Positions 9,103-19,900 of a stretch of 64,000 bases of DNA are shown here, piece by piece; position 1 is the stretch's first letter, and every line of letters starts with the position of its first letter. The stretch lies in the NCBI RefSeq assembly GCF_028598555.1, contig NZ_JAQRFN010000001.1:124001-188000 (forward strand), in the 5' to 3' direction. This DNA comes from Xenorhabdus anantnagensis (GTDB taxonomy: Bacteria; Pseudomonadota; Gammaproteobacteria; Enterobacterales; Enterobacteriaceae). The notes under the pieces are model-generated. The model had not been told where the DNA came from and did not search any database. It worked only from the letters and a program-made list of their open reading frames with translations. The position numbers were made by a program, and so were the translations under genes.

Positions 9103-10355
9103 CGCAAACGCACAATATTTCAAATTCCCGTCACATTTCGTTACTGCTTCTGACTTTGGCTGGTGTTTACACCATCCAAAGTACCATTGGCATGTTAACG
9201 TTACAAAGCATGCCCGCATTTTTGCGCAGCCACGGTGTTACACCGGATAAGATAGGGTTACTTTATCTGTTGATGTTACCCTGGGCATGCAAATTCCTTT
9301 GGGCGCCGATTGTAGAGCGCTATCGCAAATCAGGTTCGGGGGATACTCACCCCCGCCGCCTCATGCTCTGTGGCAATCTGCTGATTACACTGCTTTTCTG
9401 TGCAATGTCATTGGCAAACCCCGCCGAACATATGCCGCTGATTATTGCGGCTCTGTTTCTGATAACACTTTGCCTGACCGTAGTAGATACCACCACAGAT
9501 GGTCATGCTATCGACCGATTATCACCACAACATCGCCCCTGGAGCAATGTCATGCAGGTCGGGGGCGGTTATCTGGGAGCCATTATCGGCAGCGGCCTGT
9601 TTTTATATCTGACTTCACTGTATGGCTGGCACATTGGTGCTGGTGCATTAACCATTGTGATTCTCTTGATGTCACTGCCTATTTTGTTCATCCGAAAAAC
9701 TCAAGGAAAGCAACAACCGGATGTTTCAAAGGCTGTGACAACGCCCTCCCTGAAGAGTGCATTACGCCGGACTCCGGTTAAACAGGCATTGGTTTTAATA
9801 CTGTTATGCATGGTTGGTACACGCCTGTCACTCGGTATGCTCTCTCCATTTTTAGTCGATCGCGGAGTGGATTTAACCCAACTTGGCATCATTGCAGCCA
9901 GTGGTGGCGCATTAGCCGGATTATTCGGAGTCCTGTTTGGCGGCATCATTGTACGTAAATTAGGAGCCATTCAAACATTATTGGGCCTTATGCTGCTTGA
10001 ATGCATGGTATTAGTGGGGATTTTCTGGCTTGCCCAACAACCAGAATCTTCCATATCCCTGCTTTCAGCTGCATACATCCTCATCACATTAATCACCGCT
10101 GCCAAATTTGTTGCCTTATATACCCAAATGATGTCTCTGGCAGCAGGTACACAATCTGGGGTGGATTTTGCGTTGATGCAATCCGCAGATATGAGCATTG
10201 CGATCATCTGTTCAATACTGGGTGGACTGATTGTGACCAAAGCAAGCTACGCTTCCCTTTTTGCTCTTGCATCACTCTTCACCCTCGCCGGCCTGTACTG
10301 GACATTACGCAAACGCCGCGATTTCCAAAAGGAAAACACCTATGCTCAGCCATGA
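9099..10355 (+). CDS. ybtX: MFS siderophore permease (YbtX-like)
   Basis: This is a 418-residue major facilitator protein with about 12 hydrophobic helices and a central hydrophilic loop near residues 200-225. It resembles YbtX and the FptX/RhtX type of permease: VVDTTTDGHAIDRLSPQHRPW and the MPAFLRSHGVTPDKIGLLYLLMLPWACKFLWAP segment are typical. It probably moves siderophore or its iron complex across the inner membrane; in Yersinia YbtX is not essential for iron uptake and has been linked to zinc use. The ATG overlaps the receptor stop by 4 bases, indicating translational coupling. Confidence 0.85.
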   Translation: MTQTHNISNSRHISLLLLTLAGVYTIQSTIGMLTLQSMPAFLRSHGVTPDKIGLLYLLMLPWACKFLWAPIVERYRKSGSGDTHPRRLMLCGNLLITLLFCAMSLANPAEHMPLIIAALFLITLCLTVVDTTTDGHAIDRLSPQHRPWSNVMQVGGGYLGAIIGSGLFLYLTSLYGWHIGAGALTIVILLMSLPILFIRKTQGKQQPDVSKAVTTPSLKSALRRTPVKQALVLILLCMVGTRLSLGMLSPFLVDRGVDLTQLGIIAASGGALAGLFGVLFGGIIVRKLGAIQTLLGLMLLECMVLVGIFWLAQQPESSISLLSAAYILITLITAAKFVALYTQMMSLAAGTQSGVDFALMQSADMSIAIICSILGGLIVTKASYASLFALASLFTLAGLYWTLRKRRDFQKENTYAQP

Positions 10356-12186
10356 TTCTTCTGTGCAGAACTCGCCAGAGCAACGCGCTGCGGATGCCGG
10401 AGTCATTAAAGCATTGTGGAATATGATGCGTCCATACCGCACTCTCAGTTATGTTGCCATTGCGCTTGCCATTGTTTCTGCGGGACTGCAAATACTGCCA
10501 GCAGCAATTGCCGGGTTGATTACCCAATCTCTCTATGACGGACAATATGATACGTTACTGAGTTACGGCATCATGTTATTAAGCGCTACCTTTGCTGCAA
10601 TGCTGACTTTCAGTGGCTCGACATTTGTTTCTCATTTGATCGCAGCCGATGTTCAGGCAGATATCCGTCGTAACATCAGTAGCAAGTTGAAGTCTGTTCC
10701 CCTTGGTTTCTTCATGCAGACCGACAGCAGCGAAATCAAGAAAATAATGCTGGATGACGTCGAACAGCTTGAAGATGGTATTGCCCATATTATCCCAGAG
10801 ATGTCCGCAACCTTGTTCGGCCCATTGATCGCACTAAGTGTTATGTTGGCCATCGATTGGCGGTTGGCATTGGCGGCATTCGCCCCGACTTTGGGCGCTT
10901 GTCTATTATTCATCTATATTCAGATGAAAGTTCAAACCACAACTCAGCGCTTTTACGCAGCCCAAAATCGTATCGCTTCAACCATGGGTGAAGTCATCAA
11001 TGCAATCCCTGTGGTAAAAACCTATTCAGGTGGCAATATTGCGCTACAGCGAGCGGAAGAAGCATTTACCGCCCTGACACGTATTATTGATGTTTGGGTT
11101 GAGAAAGTGCAGGTCAAATCCAGCCGATTTTTTGTGTTATCCAGCGCTAACCTGTTGTTTGTACTCCCTTTGGCAGTCTGGCTATTTAGCCAACAAGAAA
11201 TCTCTATATTTGAATTTACCTTCTTTATTCTGGCTGCTATGGCATTCGGCAATATTGCCTCGTCCATGTTCGCAGTGATGACACGTTTGCAACAGCAAGA
11301 AGCATTAATCACACGTTATCACTGGTTAATGAATCAACCTGAATTAACACCATGCACTCAGAGTCAAACATTTACCAATCAAGCCTCTGTCGGTCACATG
11401 CCTATTGATCATAATGTGACCTTACATAATGTCAGCTTCTCCTATCAGGATGGGCAGGATAACGCATTAAGCAACATTTCGTTTTCCGTACCTGCCGGAA
11501 GTTCACTGGCTCTGGTCGGCGCCAGTGGTTCTGGTAAATCTACGGTAGCCAGTTTGATTGCTCGTCTTTGGGACCCGCAACAAGGCAAAATTACTGTTGG
11601 GGGGATTGATATCCGCAATATGGATGAAACCACCTTGCGCAATAACATCTCTTTTGTTTTCCAGCGGATATTTCTGTTCAACGATACGATAGCCAATAAC
11701 ATCCGACTGGCCCGCCCTGATGCTTCCCAAGCCGACGTTGAAGCTGCGGCTACCGCAGCACAAGCACACCAATTTATCCAGCAGTTACCACAAGGCTATA
11801 ACACTGTGCTTAACAATGGGGTCAGCTTGTCTGTGGGAGAAAAACAGCGTATCGCTGTTGCCGCCGCTATCCTGAAAAACGCGCCAATTCTTGTTCTGGA
11901 CGAAGCCACAGCTTATGCCGATCCAGAATGTGAAAAAGAGATGCAACAAGCACTCAATGCGCTATGCCACACGAAGACAGGCCGCAATAAGACAGTGATT
12001 GTTATTGCCCACCGCCTGCCAACTATCCGTCATCTTGATCAAATCGTGGTCTTGGATAAAGGACAAATCATTGAGCAGGGTAACCATGATGAACTGGTCG
12101 CACAGCAAGGCGCATATGCCAAGCAGTGGGCAGCTTGGCGGGGAGAAAATACCAGCACAGGAGTAAATTATCATGGGGTTATTTAA
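10342..12186 (+). CDS. ybtP: ABC half-transporter, siderophore locus (YbtP/Irp6-like)
   Basis: This is an ABC protein with the membrane domain (residues about 35-330, five to six helices) fused to a nucleotide-binding domain. Yersinia YbtP pairs with YbtQ as an unusual exporter-fold importer of ferric yersiniabactin. The Walker A motif GASGSGKST is at 393-401, the Walker B is ILVLDEATA, and the H-loop is VIAHR. The ABC signature reads LSVGE (496-500) rather than LSGGE. The start at 10342 follows AAAAGGAAAA and overlaps the previous gene by 14 bases; a longer frame starting at 10261 would overlap ybtX much more and lacks support. Confidence 0.9.
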   Translation: MLSHDSSVQNSPEQRAADAGVIKALWNMMRPYRTLSYVAIALAIVSAGLQILPAAIAGLITQSLYDGQYDTLLSYGIMLLSATFAAMLTFSGSTFVSHLIAADVQADIRRNISSKLKSVPLGFFMQTDSSEIKKIMLDDVEQLEDGIAHIIPEMSATLFGPLIALSVMLAIDWRLALAAFAPTLGACLLFIYIQMKVQTTTQRFYAAQNRIASTMGEVINAIPVVKTYSGGNIALQRAEEAFTALTRIIDVWVEKVQVKSSRFFVLSSANLLFVLPLAVWLFSQQEISIFEFTFFILAAMAFGNIASSMFAVMTRLQQQEALITRYHWLMNQPELTPCTQSQTFTNQASVGHMPIDHNVTLHNVSFSYQDGQDNALSNISFSVPAGSSLALVGASGSGKSTVASLIARLWDPQQGKITVGGIDIRNMDETTLRNNISFVFQRIFLFNDTIANNIRLARPDASQADVEAAATAAQAHQFIQQLPQGYNTVLNNGVSLSVGEKQRIAVAAAILKNAPILVLDEATAYADPECEKEMQQALNALCHTKTGRNKTVIVIAHRLPTIRHLDQIVVLDKGQIIEQGNHDELVAQQGAYAKQWAAWRGENTSTGVNYHGVI

Positions 12187-13930
12187 TCGCCTCCAGCAAC
12201 ATCTGTCCCCAAAACTGCAACGGGTCTGGTTCTGCGGTTTGTTGTTTAAGCAACTTGATACCATTGCGATTATTGCTCAACTTGCTATCGCAGCCTGGGC
12301 TATCGCGCACCTGAAGGAAAGTGGCAACGCTATACTGCCGCTTATTACTCTGACGTTATTGATTCTTTTACTGTTGCTGCGGTTCGCTTTTATGTCCCGC
12401 GCATTACGTCAACTCACCATTGCCGCTTATGGATTGGGCATAGAAATCCGCCGTTCTTTACTGCAACGGCTCGTGAGCATGTCCGTCGCGACAATCCGGG
12501 GATTAAGTGCCGGAAAAATAGCATTGACGTTATCCGAAGATGTGCAATGGCAGGAAAATCAATCCGCCTATACCACTCCTCAAATCACCTGTCAGATTAC
12601 GATGCTGGCGCTCATTTATCTGGCCTTATTCTGGTTCGATTGGGTGGTTGCTGGCAGTGCACTATTGGTATTGATGGTTGGATTAATCATTCTGGGCGCT
12701 ATCCGTCAAAAACTCAATGAAATATTGCGTCGACGGGCAGTCATGATGGCAGACGTATCTGAATCGATCGTAGAGTATGCACAGGGCATGGCCTTTATCC
12801 GCGCAGCGGCAGCGACCACGACGGTAGAACAGCGTTTTGAGCAGGAAATTAAACAATTACGTGCTGCATTCCGCCGCGGAGTATTCAAAAGCATACCGCT
12901 ATTGAGTTTGTTCTACATCGTCATTGATACCAGCGTAGTTGTTGGCATTTTGGCCGGGGCACTACGCTTCCATTCTCCGGAAGCTCTCACACTTTCCGAA
13001 ATGCTCATTACAATTCTGCTGCTGTTTGCCACGATTACACCTTTACGTGGGATCATTCCCCTGCTCAATGTCACCGCATTGACACAAGTAGGCGAAACGC
13101 ACATTGCAGAGATAGAAGCGGTTGAAACGCAAGTTTCCGGCCCATTAGGTGCGCCAGCCAAATACGATGTTGAAGTTAAGAATATTTCATTTGGCTATCC
13201 GGGAACCAACCAGCCAGCGATCGAAAACGTTTCATTTTATGCGCCACAAGGCAGCATGACCGCCATTGTGGGGCCAAGCGGCAGTGGCAAATCTACGCTG
13301 GCCTATTTATTGCTCTCTTTCTATCAACTGGATAAAGGTGAAATCCGTCTGGGTGGTGCTCCCATCCATCATTACCAGACTCAAGCCCTATATGACACCG
13401 TCACAATGGTGTTTCAGGAAACAGCGCTATTTCAGGATACTGTTGCTAATAATCTCCGTTTGGGCAATCCGAATGCGACACAGTTGGAGTTGGAACAAGC
13501 TGCTCGTCTTGCCAATATTCACGATACGATTATGGCCTTGCCGCAAGGATACGATACCCTTTTAGGTGTGGATGGCGGTACGTTGTCCGGCGGTGAACGC
13601 CAGCGCCTTGCCATCGCCCGCGCTATTTTAAAACAGTCTCCCGTTTTATTTCTGGATGAAGCAACAGCTTCACTGGACCCTGAAAATGAACGGCTGATAC
13701 AAGAAGCGTTTGATTCTCTTACTCAGAATAAAACCGTCTTTGTTATCGCTCATCGGTTAAGCACGATAACCCGCGCTGATCAAATATTGGTAATGGATCA
13801 TGGAACCCTTTGTGATAGCGGCACCCATGACGAATTACTTAATCGCTGTCCGCTTTATCAATCTCTCTGGAAAAATCACCTTGGTTCAGAAGAGCATTGG
13901 CACTTACACCCGCAACATCCATCCGAATAA
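12173..13930 (+). CDS. ybtQ: ABC half-transporter, siderophore locus (YbtQ/Irp7-like)
   Basis: This is the second fused membrane/ATPase half-transporter (585 residues), expected to form a heterodimer with the preceding protein. The membrane domain spans about residues 20-310. The nucleotide-binding domain has Walker A GPSGSGKST at 367-375, a canonical signature LSGGE at 471-475, Walker B VLFLDEATA and VIAHR. The gene overlaps its partner by 14 bases and has a GGAG site upstream. One partner has a canonical signature and the other an altered one, so the two ATP sites may differ. Confidence 0.9.
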   Translation: MGLFNRLQQHLSPKLQRVWFCGLLFKQLDTIAIIAQLAIAAWAIAHLKESGNAILPLITLTLLILLLLLRFAFMSRALRQLTIAAYGLGIEIRRSLLQRLVSMSVATIRGLSAGKIALTLSEDVQWQENQSAYTTPQITCQITMLALIYLALFWFDWVVAGSALLVLMVGLIILGAIRQKLNEILRRRAVMMADVSESIVEYAQGMAFIRAAAATTTVEQRFEQEIKQLRAAFRRGVFKSIPLLSLFYIVIDTSVVVGILAGALRFHSPEALTLSEMLITILLLFATITPLRGIIPLLNVTALTQVGETHIAEIEAVETQVSGPLGAPAKYDVEVKNISFGYPGTNQPAIENVSFYAPQGSMTAIVGPSGSGKSTLAYLLLSFYQLDKGEIRLGGAPIHHYQTQALYDTVTMVFQETALFQDTVANNLRLGNPNATQLELEQAARLANIHDTIMALPQGYDTLLGVDGGTLSGGERQRLAIARAILKQSPVLFLDEATASLDPENERLIQEAFDSLTQNKTVFVIAHRLSTITRADQILVMDHGTLCDSGTHDELLNRCPLYQSLWKNHLGSEEHWHLHPQHPSE

Positions 13931-13990
13931 GGTGTAACCCACCCATTCTTTGACTTATTTACGTAACTGCCACTTTTATAGGATTTTTTC

Positions 13991-16900
13991 ATGCATACGG
14001 ACCTTCTCTCCCCTGATTCACTGCGCCAGCTCATCTCTGGCCTGCTTAATCAAAAAAATATTTTGGTGGGCGATAACGACGATTTAATTCGCAACGGATT
14101 GGATTCAATGCAAATAATGGCATTGCTAAACCAGTTTAGGCGTCAAGGATATCGCGTTACCTTGCGTGAGCTTTACCAAAAGCCAACATTGCATGCCTGG
14201 GGCCAACTTCTGCAACGCCATGCACCGGTTGTTCCTTCGGTATCCCAAGATATAACGCCACTGCCACGGGCTCCACTGCCACGAATTGTAGATGCTCGTC
14301 CATTCCCATTGACGGCTGTACAACATGCTTATTTTGTCGGGCGTTCACCAGAACAAACCTTGGGGGGAGTTGGTTGTCATTTGTATCAAGAATTTGATGG
14401 TATCGGGCTGGAACCAAAACAATTAGAGGCCGCGATTCATGTGCTGATTCAGCGGCATCCGATGTTGCGCGTGCGTTTTTTGCCAGATGGACGCCAACAA
14501 GGCATAGCCCACGCTTACTGGAAAAAATTAACGGTTCATGACCTGCGCAACCTGACAGCAAATGAACAGCAACAAGCACTGAGCAACATACGTGAGCAAC
14601 TGGACCATCGGGTATTGCAGGTTGAAAAAGGAGAAACATTCGATATTCAGCTGAGTCTGTTTGGTGATAATCAACATCGGCTGCATACGAATATCGACCT
14701 GTTGATCATGGATGCCGCCAGTTTCAGCCTGTTCTTTACCGAACTGGCAGCACTAATTGCCAAACGCAGCCTGCCTGCTATTTCTTCTGACTATGATTTT
14801 TGCAGTTATCTAACGCAATATCAGAGCCAATTCGGGCAAGCCCGGCAGGAAGCGGCGTTATTTTGGCGTAGCCGATTAGACACTTTGCCACTTGCTCCCC
14901 AGCTTCCTCTGGCGCGAGACCCTTCCCTGATAAAAAATGTCCGGATTCAGCGCAGATGTTTCCAGTTAGCACCTGAACATTGGGAGTGTTTTAAACAATT
15001 AGCGCAGCAAAACGGCGTTACGCCAACCATGGCATTGGCGACTGCATTTGCTGCTTTATTATGTCGCTGGAGCAATTCAACACGCTTGTTGTTTAACCTA
15101 ACACTATTTGACCGAGCTTCGCTGCATCCTGCGGTTGACAACATTTTGGCGGATTTTACCAACATTCTATTACTGGACATTCCCGGTGATAATTTACCGT
15201 TCTGCCAACTGGCTCAGGATGCACAGGCAACATTCGCCGAAGCTTACGAACATCGTCACTGGTCTGGCGTAGAAGTTCTGCGTGAACTCAAGAAACGAGG
15301 TAACCATCCACACGGTGCACCAATTGTATTTACCAGCAATTTAGGCCGCCCTTTATATGGTGAGAATACCCTTGATGTGCTGGGAAAACCAAGCTGGGGA
15401 ATATCACAAACTCCTCAGGTATGGTTGGATTTCGTTGCTTTTGAACATGAAAACGCGCTCAACATTCAGTGGGATAGCAACGATGAACTCTTCCCTGATG
15501 GTTTAATCGATACCTTATTCACTGCCTATCAAGGGCTTATTGAGAATCTGACAGAAAATGCTGCGCAATGGAGCAAAAAACTCCCCGATCTGATGCCTGA
15601 ATCGCAATACCATTTGCGACATCAAATTAATAACACGATTGAACCACTACCCGACGCCTTATTGCATGAGGAAGTGTTTGCACAGGCAGAACGCACCCCC
15701 AATGCTGTTGCTTTAATCATTGATAATGAAAAAATGCGTTATAGCGAACTCAGTCTCGCAGCCCGTCGTTTAGCAGCAGTGCTGCAAAAAATACCGATTA
15801 TGCCGGGAGATCGGGTTGCCATCAGTATGGAAAAAGGCATCGGACAAATTGTCGCTATATTAGCCATACTTTATGCGGGTGGTGTTTACGTTCCCGTCCC
15901 CGTAGATCAACCATTAAACCGACGTCGCGCTATCTGTGAAAGTGCCGGGATCAATGTTGTTATCATCGATCCAAAACAGCAGAATACGGCTTGGTCACAG
16001 GATGTACACTGCATTTTCTGGCATCAGGATGAGCAGTTACTGCCTTTAGCTGACATGCCTAAATGCGCAGTGACCGATCCTGCTTATATCATCTATACCT
16101 CTGGTTCAACCGGGGTGCCAAAAGGGGTGGTGATTAGCCATCAAAGCGCTCTCAATACCTGTCTGGACATCAATCGCCGTCATCAGGTTCAGAGCAGTGA
16201 CCGGTTGCTGGCACTCTCTGCCCTGCATTTCGACCTCTCCGTTTATGACATTTTTGGCATCCTCAGTGCCGGAGGAGCATTGGTATTAATTAACGAAGCA
16301 CAACGCCGCGACCCATCAACCTGGGAAATGCTGATCGGGCAACATAACGTTACATTGTGGAACAGCGTGCCGGCACTGTTTGATATGTTGCTGACCTATT
16401 GCGAAGGGATGGAAGTCGATGCGCCGAAAGCGCTTCGTACCGTGATGCTGTCCGGAGACTGGATCGGCTTGTCATTACCTGATCGTTACCGGGCGTTCAA
16501 TCCTGATGGTGTATTAAGTGCTATGGGAGGCGCGACAGAAGCCGCTATTTGGTCGAATGAATATATCGTTAAACAAATTAATGCACAGTGGCGTTCTATT
16601 CCTTATGGTTATCCTTTGGCTAACCAGCGTTACCGTGTAGTCGGTAAAGATGGTCGGGATTGCCCTGATTGGGTTGTCGGTGAACTTTGGATTGGCGGCG
16701 CTGGTGTAGCATTGGGTTATTTTAATGATGAAGAACGCACTGCCGCCCAATTCGTCGTCGATCAGGGAGCCCGCTGGTATCGTACCGGTGATCTGGGCTG
16801 TTATCACCCTGAAGGCTGGCTTGAATTTATGGGACGCCGCGATAGTCAAGTCAAAATTGGAGGTTACCGAATTGAGCTGGGAGAAATTGATGCTGCCCTT

Positions 16901-19900
16901 AATCAAGTAACCGGTATCAGTAAAGGAGTTGCATTAACCAGTGGCGAAAAAGAGAAATCGCTGGTGGCGTTCCTTGAATTGGAAGGCGATGCTTTATGCC
17001 AACGGGTAAATAGTGCTCCGCAGTTACCGACAAACTATCGTGATCTGTTTCCTGCAATGCAGGCAATAACCAATGAGTCCGGTAAACCTGATGATCTCAG
17101 TGAACCTCAAGTTGCAATATTCCTGCTGGAACATCTGTCACGTTATGGTATTACGTTTACTTCGCCTCAATCGTTAACCGATTGTCTGAAACACTACCAA
17201 CCTCAACCGGAATACCATGATTGGTTTGCCCGTATGCTGGCATCTCTTTGCCAATGTAATCTATTGAAATACAGTCTATTGGCTGAGTCTGCACATCATG
17301 TATACCAAGCCACATCGCCATCCACTGCATTTGATCATTCATTCACTTCATTCAATAATAATGAAGCAGGATCTATCCCTGAGCGCTGGCATGCTACGCT
17401 GCGTAATATTCTTACCGGACAACAGGCAGCAGTAACGTTACTTGATGATCCACAATTTGCACCGGAACAACAGCTCTTTGCACTACCAGAAACCCAACAA
17501 GGGCTGGCTGGATTAAAACAGGTAATCCTTGCCCTTTCCCAGCGATTACAACGCCCCGTTACCGTAATGGAGTTCGACGCCCGCAGTGGTCTTTGTGCCC
17601 AATGGCTGGCAGAACATATTACTGACCAACATCTGTCCTATATCGGCTTTGAACGTTCTCAGGCACTGATTAACCAGATGCAAACACGGTTAAGTCGCTA
17701 CGCTCATACGTCAGTAAAACGCTGGCCTGAACAAATTCCTCAGTCGCTGCAATCTGAACCACTACAATCTGAGTTACTACAATCTGAGTTACTACAATCT
17801 GAGTTACTACAACATCAGGCAGATATTATCCTGCTGAACAATGTATTACACCGAGAAGAAGATCCGGCAAGCTGCATCAAGTCATTGCTGCCTTTGGCAC
17901 AACCCGGTGCATTAGTGTTGGCAATGGAGTTACAACAAGCCTCTTCTCTCTCTCTGATTACCACTGAGTTGCTTTCACCTCATGGTATTCAGCTACACTC
18001 TGCGTCACAGTGGTTATCTCTTCTATCCCCACTACCATTACAAACAGAAACACCCATTACCATCGGCAATCTTAGTGTGTTGTTGATGCAAGCAAGTGAC
18101 AGCGTCACCATTCCTGATCGGGGGAAAATTAAGTCCGTGCTGGCGCAACATTTGCCGGGATATATGATCCCACAGCGCTTGCATGTTATTCCGCATCTGC
18201 CCCTGACCCCTAACGGTAAGATTGATCGTAAGGCACTGGCGCAAGGCTTATCGTCTGCTACAAGCGTAATGTCCGCCACAAAAACAGAAGCTGCACGCCA
18301 GAATGAAATCACTTCGTTGAATACGCTGGAACAAACCGTTGCCGCCATTTGGCAACACCTGCTCAATACAGAGCAGCTAGACCATAACAGCGACTTTTTC
18401 CAACTGGGTGGTGATAGCCTTTTAGCTACACGTCTAATTGGTGAACTGGCACAACAAGGCTTTAAAGGTGAACTCAATCACCTTTTCCGTAATCCGCAAT
18501 TGGCTGCGTTCACCGCTACACTTTCTCCTTTACTTGCGCCTCTGTCTGAAACGTCATCAGAAGCGTATGCAATACCAGAAGAACAAGATCAATATCAGCC
18601 TTTCCCATTAACCGAAGTTCAGCAAGCTTATCTGGTTGGACGCCATCCCGGTTTTGCCCTGAGTGGAGTTGGTGCGCATTTCTTTATCGAATACCGGATA
18701 GAACAATTAGATGTTCAACGTTTGAATCGGGTACTAAATCACCTGATCCAACGCCATCCGGTGCTTAGAACGGTTGTTATTAATGGACAGCAGCAGATAT
18801 TGAAAGATGTCCCCATGTTTTCAGTTAAACAACACCCATTTGCTGATATCACTGAAGCAGACACATTGCGCGAACACCTGTCACATCAGGTATTAGACGC
18901 CAGCCACTGGCCAGTGTTCGATTTCCAACTGGCACAAGATAACAACTTTGTCTCCCGGCTATTTGTCAGTCTGGATAATCTGCTGTTAGATGGGTTGAGC
19001 ATGCAGATATTGCTGGCTGAACTAGAACAGCTATACCTTGACGAGCAACATGAATTGCCACCACTGAACATCACATTCCGGGATTGTGTGTTACGTCAGC
19101 AACAAATGCCGGCGCATCAGAATTCACTGCAATATTGGCAGGAGCGAGTGAAAACATTACCACTGGCTCCACAATTGCCATTGCGTATTGCACCGGAAAG
19201 TGTTCAATCCCCGCGTTTTGTGCGTTACAGCGATCGGTTATCTGCACATGAATGGAATCAGTTAAAGCAACATGCTGCACCTCATCAGATAACGCCTTCC
19301 GCACTTCTCATTGCAGCTTATGCGGCTGTTTTGTCCGCTTTCAGCACCAAACCGGAATTAACCCTTAATCTCACCCTTTTCGATCGCCCACACTGGCACG
19401 AAGACATTAAACATATTCTGGGAGATTTCACTTCACTGTCACTACTGGCCTGGCACCCAGAGAAAAACTGGCTATCAAGTGCTCGGCGGCTGCAACAACA
19501 GTTATGGCAAGATCTGGATCACCGCCATATCTCAGCGATCAGGGTAATGCGTGAACTGACACAGAGTCGTGGTGCCGAGGCGGCCGTTATGCCGGTTGTT
19601 TTCACCAGTGCATTGGGAACCCATGAAGGACAATTCCTTTCACATTCATCATGGATGAAACCCGTTTGGGGTATCTCGCAAACGCCACAAATCTGGCTGG
19701 ATCATCAGGTTTACGAATCTGACAACGAGCTTTGCCTGAACTGGGATGCGGTGGAAGAATTATTTGAGCCACATCAGCTACAAAACATGTTCAACAGCTA
19801 TATGGCGCTATTACGCACTCTCGCTGCACAGCCAGAAAGCTGGCATTCCGCATTGGAACAACTGATGCCACGCCAGCAATGCCTGATGATTGAAGATAAT

